Shown here one piece after another: positions 62,850-64,000 of a DNA stretch of 64,000 bases. The DNA is from UBA57 sp963577725 (GTDB lineage Archaea; Thermoproteota; Nitrososphaeria; Nitrososphaerales; UBA57). Both the position numbers and the translations under genes were made by a program. The DNA lies in the NCBI GenBank assembly GCA_047517285.1, contig JAKZTE010000002.1, positions 1 to 64,000 of the forward strand. Reading direction: 5' to 3'. Numbering within the stretch: position 1 is the stretch's first letter; each line of letters opens with the position of its first letter. The notes under the pieces were generated by a model that worked only from the letters and a program-made list of their open reading frames with translations, made no database searches and was not told the origin of the DNA.

Positions 62850-64000
62850 TTAGATTTTAACAACTTATTGAGATTTCGATCGTATGTAGTGATTGTATTC
62901 TCAAGTTTTTTAAGGTCGTCTTCACTAATTTGGAATTCATTCCACAAATCAAGTTCTTTAATATATTCTTTAAAACGATCATAACCAGGTTTAACTGTTT
63001 CAACTATGTTTTCTAATTTAGCACCTCCAAGAAGTAATAATACGTCCAACCTATCAGAATTCTCTTTAACAGGAACGATTTGAATCAGAGATTCTTTCAA
63101 GGAAGGAAAACGTTTTCGATTCCATGCATTATAATCATCTTCTAGACGCTTAGCAGATACAGTATTAAGAACAGATTCAGGAACACGAATAACAGCAATA
63201 TTCAATATGATAGATTCGTACTGGAAGGGAGAAAGCGGAAAATATGCTGCGTCGTCTAGTATATTTTTTAAATTGTCATAGATTTCATAACTTCGACCAT
63301 AAACATAGACCGGTGAGAAAGCTAGAACTTTGAGAGACTTTGCCATTTTACCAAGACTATTTATTGCATGTCCATTACTAGTTAACAAACTAAGAATTCT
63401 TGGAACTAAGATGTCACATCCTAATTTTTTACCTGAACGGTCTATTCCAATCATTTTGCTAAGTGAATCACCTTGTAAAACAATAAGCATATCGCCCGAA
63501 GTCTTTTGATTTTTTACTAAACGAGAAATGCCACAATACGCATTGAATTGTACTTGATCAGTGTCATTATTAGATGGGAGGGAAGCAAGAACTATTCGTG
63601 AAGATTTAGGATTAATGTGTTTGATCTTTTTAATTAAGGGAAGGGTAAGTCCTGAAACTAGTGTTTCTCCGATTGACCCAGTAATAATAGCAGTCTGTTC
63701 ATCAATATTATTATTAATGCCAACCCGACGAATTTTATCTTCAAATTTATCAAATTCAGAAAAGGTATTTTCAAATTCACTCCAAGTATTGATATTAGAA
63801 TCATAATCTTTATCGATTAGATAATAATTAGAATCGATAGAAGTAGATTCAGTTGAATCAAAAGAATTTTTTTCAGAATCAATAAAATCAACTAATAAAT
63901 GATTTAATCGTTCAGGATGAATAGAATTTTTAAATGAAAGAAGCGTCTGTGAGCCAAAATCCCCAATACCAAAGTTAATTACTTTATGAAGATTTTTGAC
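62846..64000 (-). CDS. Divergent FtsZ/tubulin-like protein (5' end cut by window)
   Basis: An open frame runs from the right edge to a stop at 62846, giving 384 residues without the start. FINGERPRINT by eye: INFGIGDFGSQTLLSF resembles the FtsZ N-terminal nucleotide loop, and IITGSIGETLVSGLTLPLI lies where FtsZ has GGGTGTGAAP. SSRIVLASLPSNNDTDQVQF and AYCGISRLVKN match the VAVVTLPF...NAxxGLxxL region, and DMLIVLQGDSLSKMIGID matches DTLIVIPND. The glycine-rich T4 loop is largely lost, so GTP binding may be altered. An ATG at 63490 is internal, not the real start. The last four bases overlap the giant surface protein gene tail-to-tail. Confidence 0.6.
   Translation of the reverse strand, partial: VKNLHKVINFGIGDFGSQTLLSFKNSIHPERLNHLLVDFIDSEKNSFDSTESTSIDSNYYLIDKDYDSNINTWSEFENTFSEFDKFEDKIRRVGINNNIDEQTAIITGSIGETLVSGLTLPLIKKIKHINPKSSRIVLASLPSNNDTDQVQFNAYCGISRLVKNQKTSGDMLIVLQGDSLSKMIGIDRSGKKLGCDILVPRILSLLTSNGHAINSLGKMAKSLKVLAFSPVYVYGRSYEIYDNLKNILDDAAYFPLSPFQYESIILNIAVIRVPESVLNTVSAKRLEDDYNAWNRKRFPSLKESLIQIVPVKENSDRLDVLLLLGGAKLENIVETVKPGYDRFKEYIKELDLWNEFQISEDDLKKLENTITTYDRNLNKLLKSN

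Noticed and set aside
1..64000. CRISPR arrays, insertion sequences, rRNA genes and integrase attachment sites
   Set aside because: I looked for regularly spaced repeats, transposase motifs and rRNA signatures and saw none.

Overview
The window comes from a low-GC archaeon, most likely of the Thaumarchaeota/Nitrososphaerota. The archaeal signature genes are sn-glycerol-1-phosphate dehydrogenase (ether lipids), a group II chaperonin, a proteasome beta subunit, aIF6, prefoldin alpha, FtsY, Nep1, RNase P component 4, ribosomal protein S19e, an archaeal-type SRP RNA and intron-bearing tRNAs. Two PQQ-type quinoproteins, no ammonia monooxygenase genes here and a complete central carbon toolkit suggest the heterotrophic marine (pSL12-related) branch rather than an ammonia oxidiser. 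That placement is an inference.

Layout. 1-7.8 kb: the 5' part of an exported quinoprotein dehydrogenase, a NosFY-like ABC pair behind a Tat-exported binding protein, and a divergent importer ATPase followed by a binding protein with no signal peptide. 7.9-16.2 kb: one eight-gene operon holding a second membrane-anchored quinoprotein, MoxR ATPase, a DUF58 protein and five membrane or exported proteins. It resembles the mxaRS part of bacterial methanol dehydrogenase operons. 16.2-27.5 kb: citrate synthase, a membrane-anchored ferredoxin, a duplicated pair of small membrane proteins, a divergent chaperonin coupled to an MFS exporter, an inactive-type proteasome beta subunit, RtcA, NadM, a class V aminotransferase, an FKBP isomerase and G1P dehydrogenase. 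27.5-31 kb: a decayed DUF4186 gene, then aIF6, prefoldin, FtsY and ornithine carbamoyltransferase. 31-33.5 kb: a Tat-exported protein and an animal-type haem peroxidase. 33.5-38.6 kb: SRP RNA, three intron-bearing tRNAs, small membrane and HAD proteins, Nep1, Rnp4 and S19e. 38.6-48.4 kb: carAB, a cation/proton antiporter, a LolD-like ATPase beside a large surface protein, a fourth intron-bearing tRNA and a HIT protein. 48.6-57 kb: acetolactate synthase, lipA, E1-beta, E2 and lipB of a lipoylated 2-oxoacid dehydrogenase, opposed by a TusA/2-oxoacid:ferredoxin oxidoreductase operon. 57-64 kb: HisRS, a 1478-residue surface protein with a transglutaminase-like domain lacking catalytic residues, and a divergent FtsZ/tubulin-like protein cut by the window end.

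How it fits together. The quinoproteins could oxidise alcohols or sugars outside the membrane. The ABC proteins could supply organic substrates. Citrate synthase, the ferredoxin-linked oxidoreductase and the lipoylated complex would handle 2-oxoacids. CarAB and ArgF feed arginine synthesis. Gene density is very high, with many overlapping starts and frequent TTG, GTG and probably other non-ATG starts. All four tRNA genes in the window appear to contain introns, three of them at non-canonical positions in or next to the D arm.
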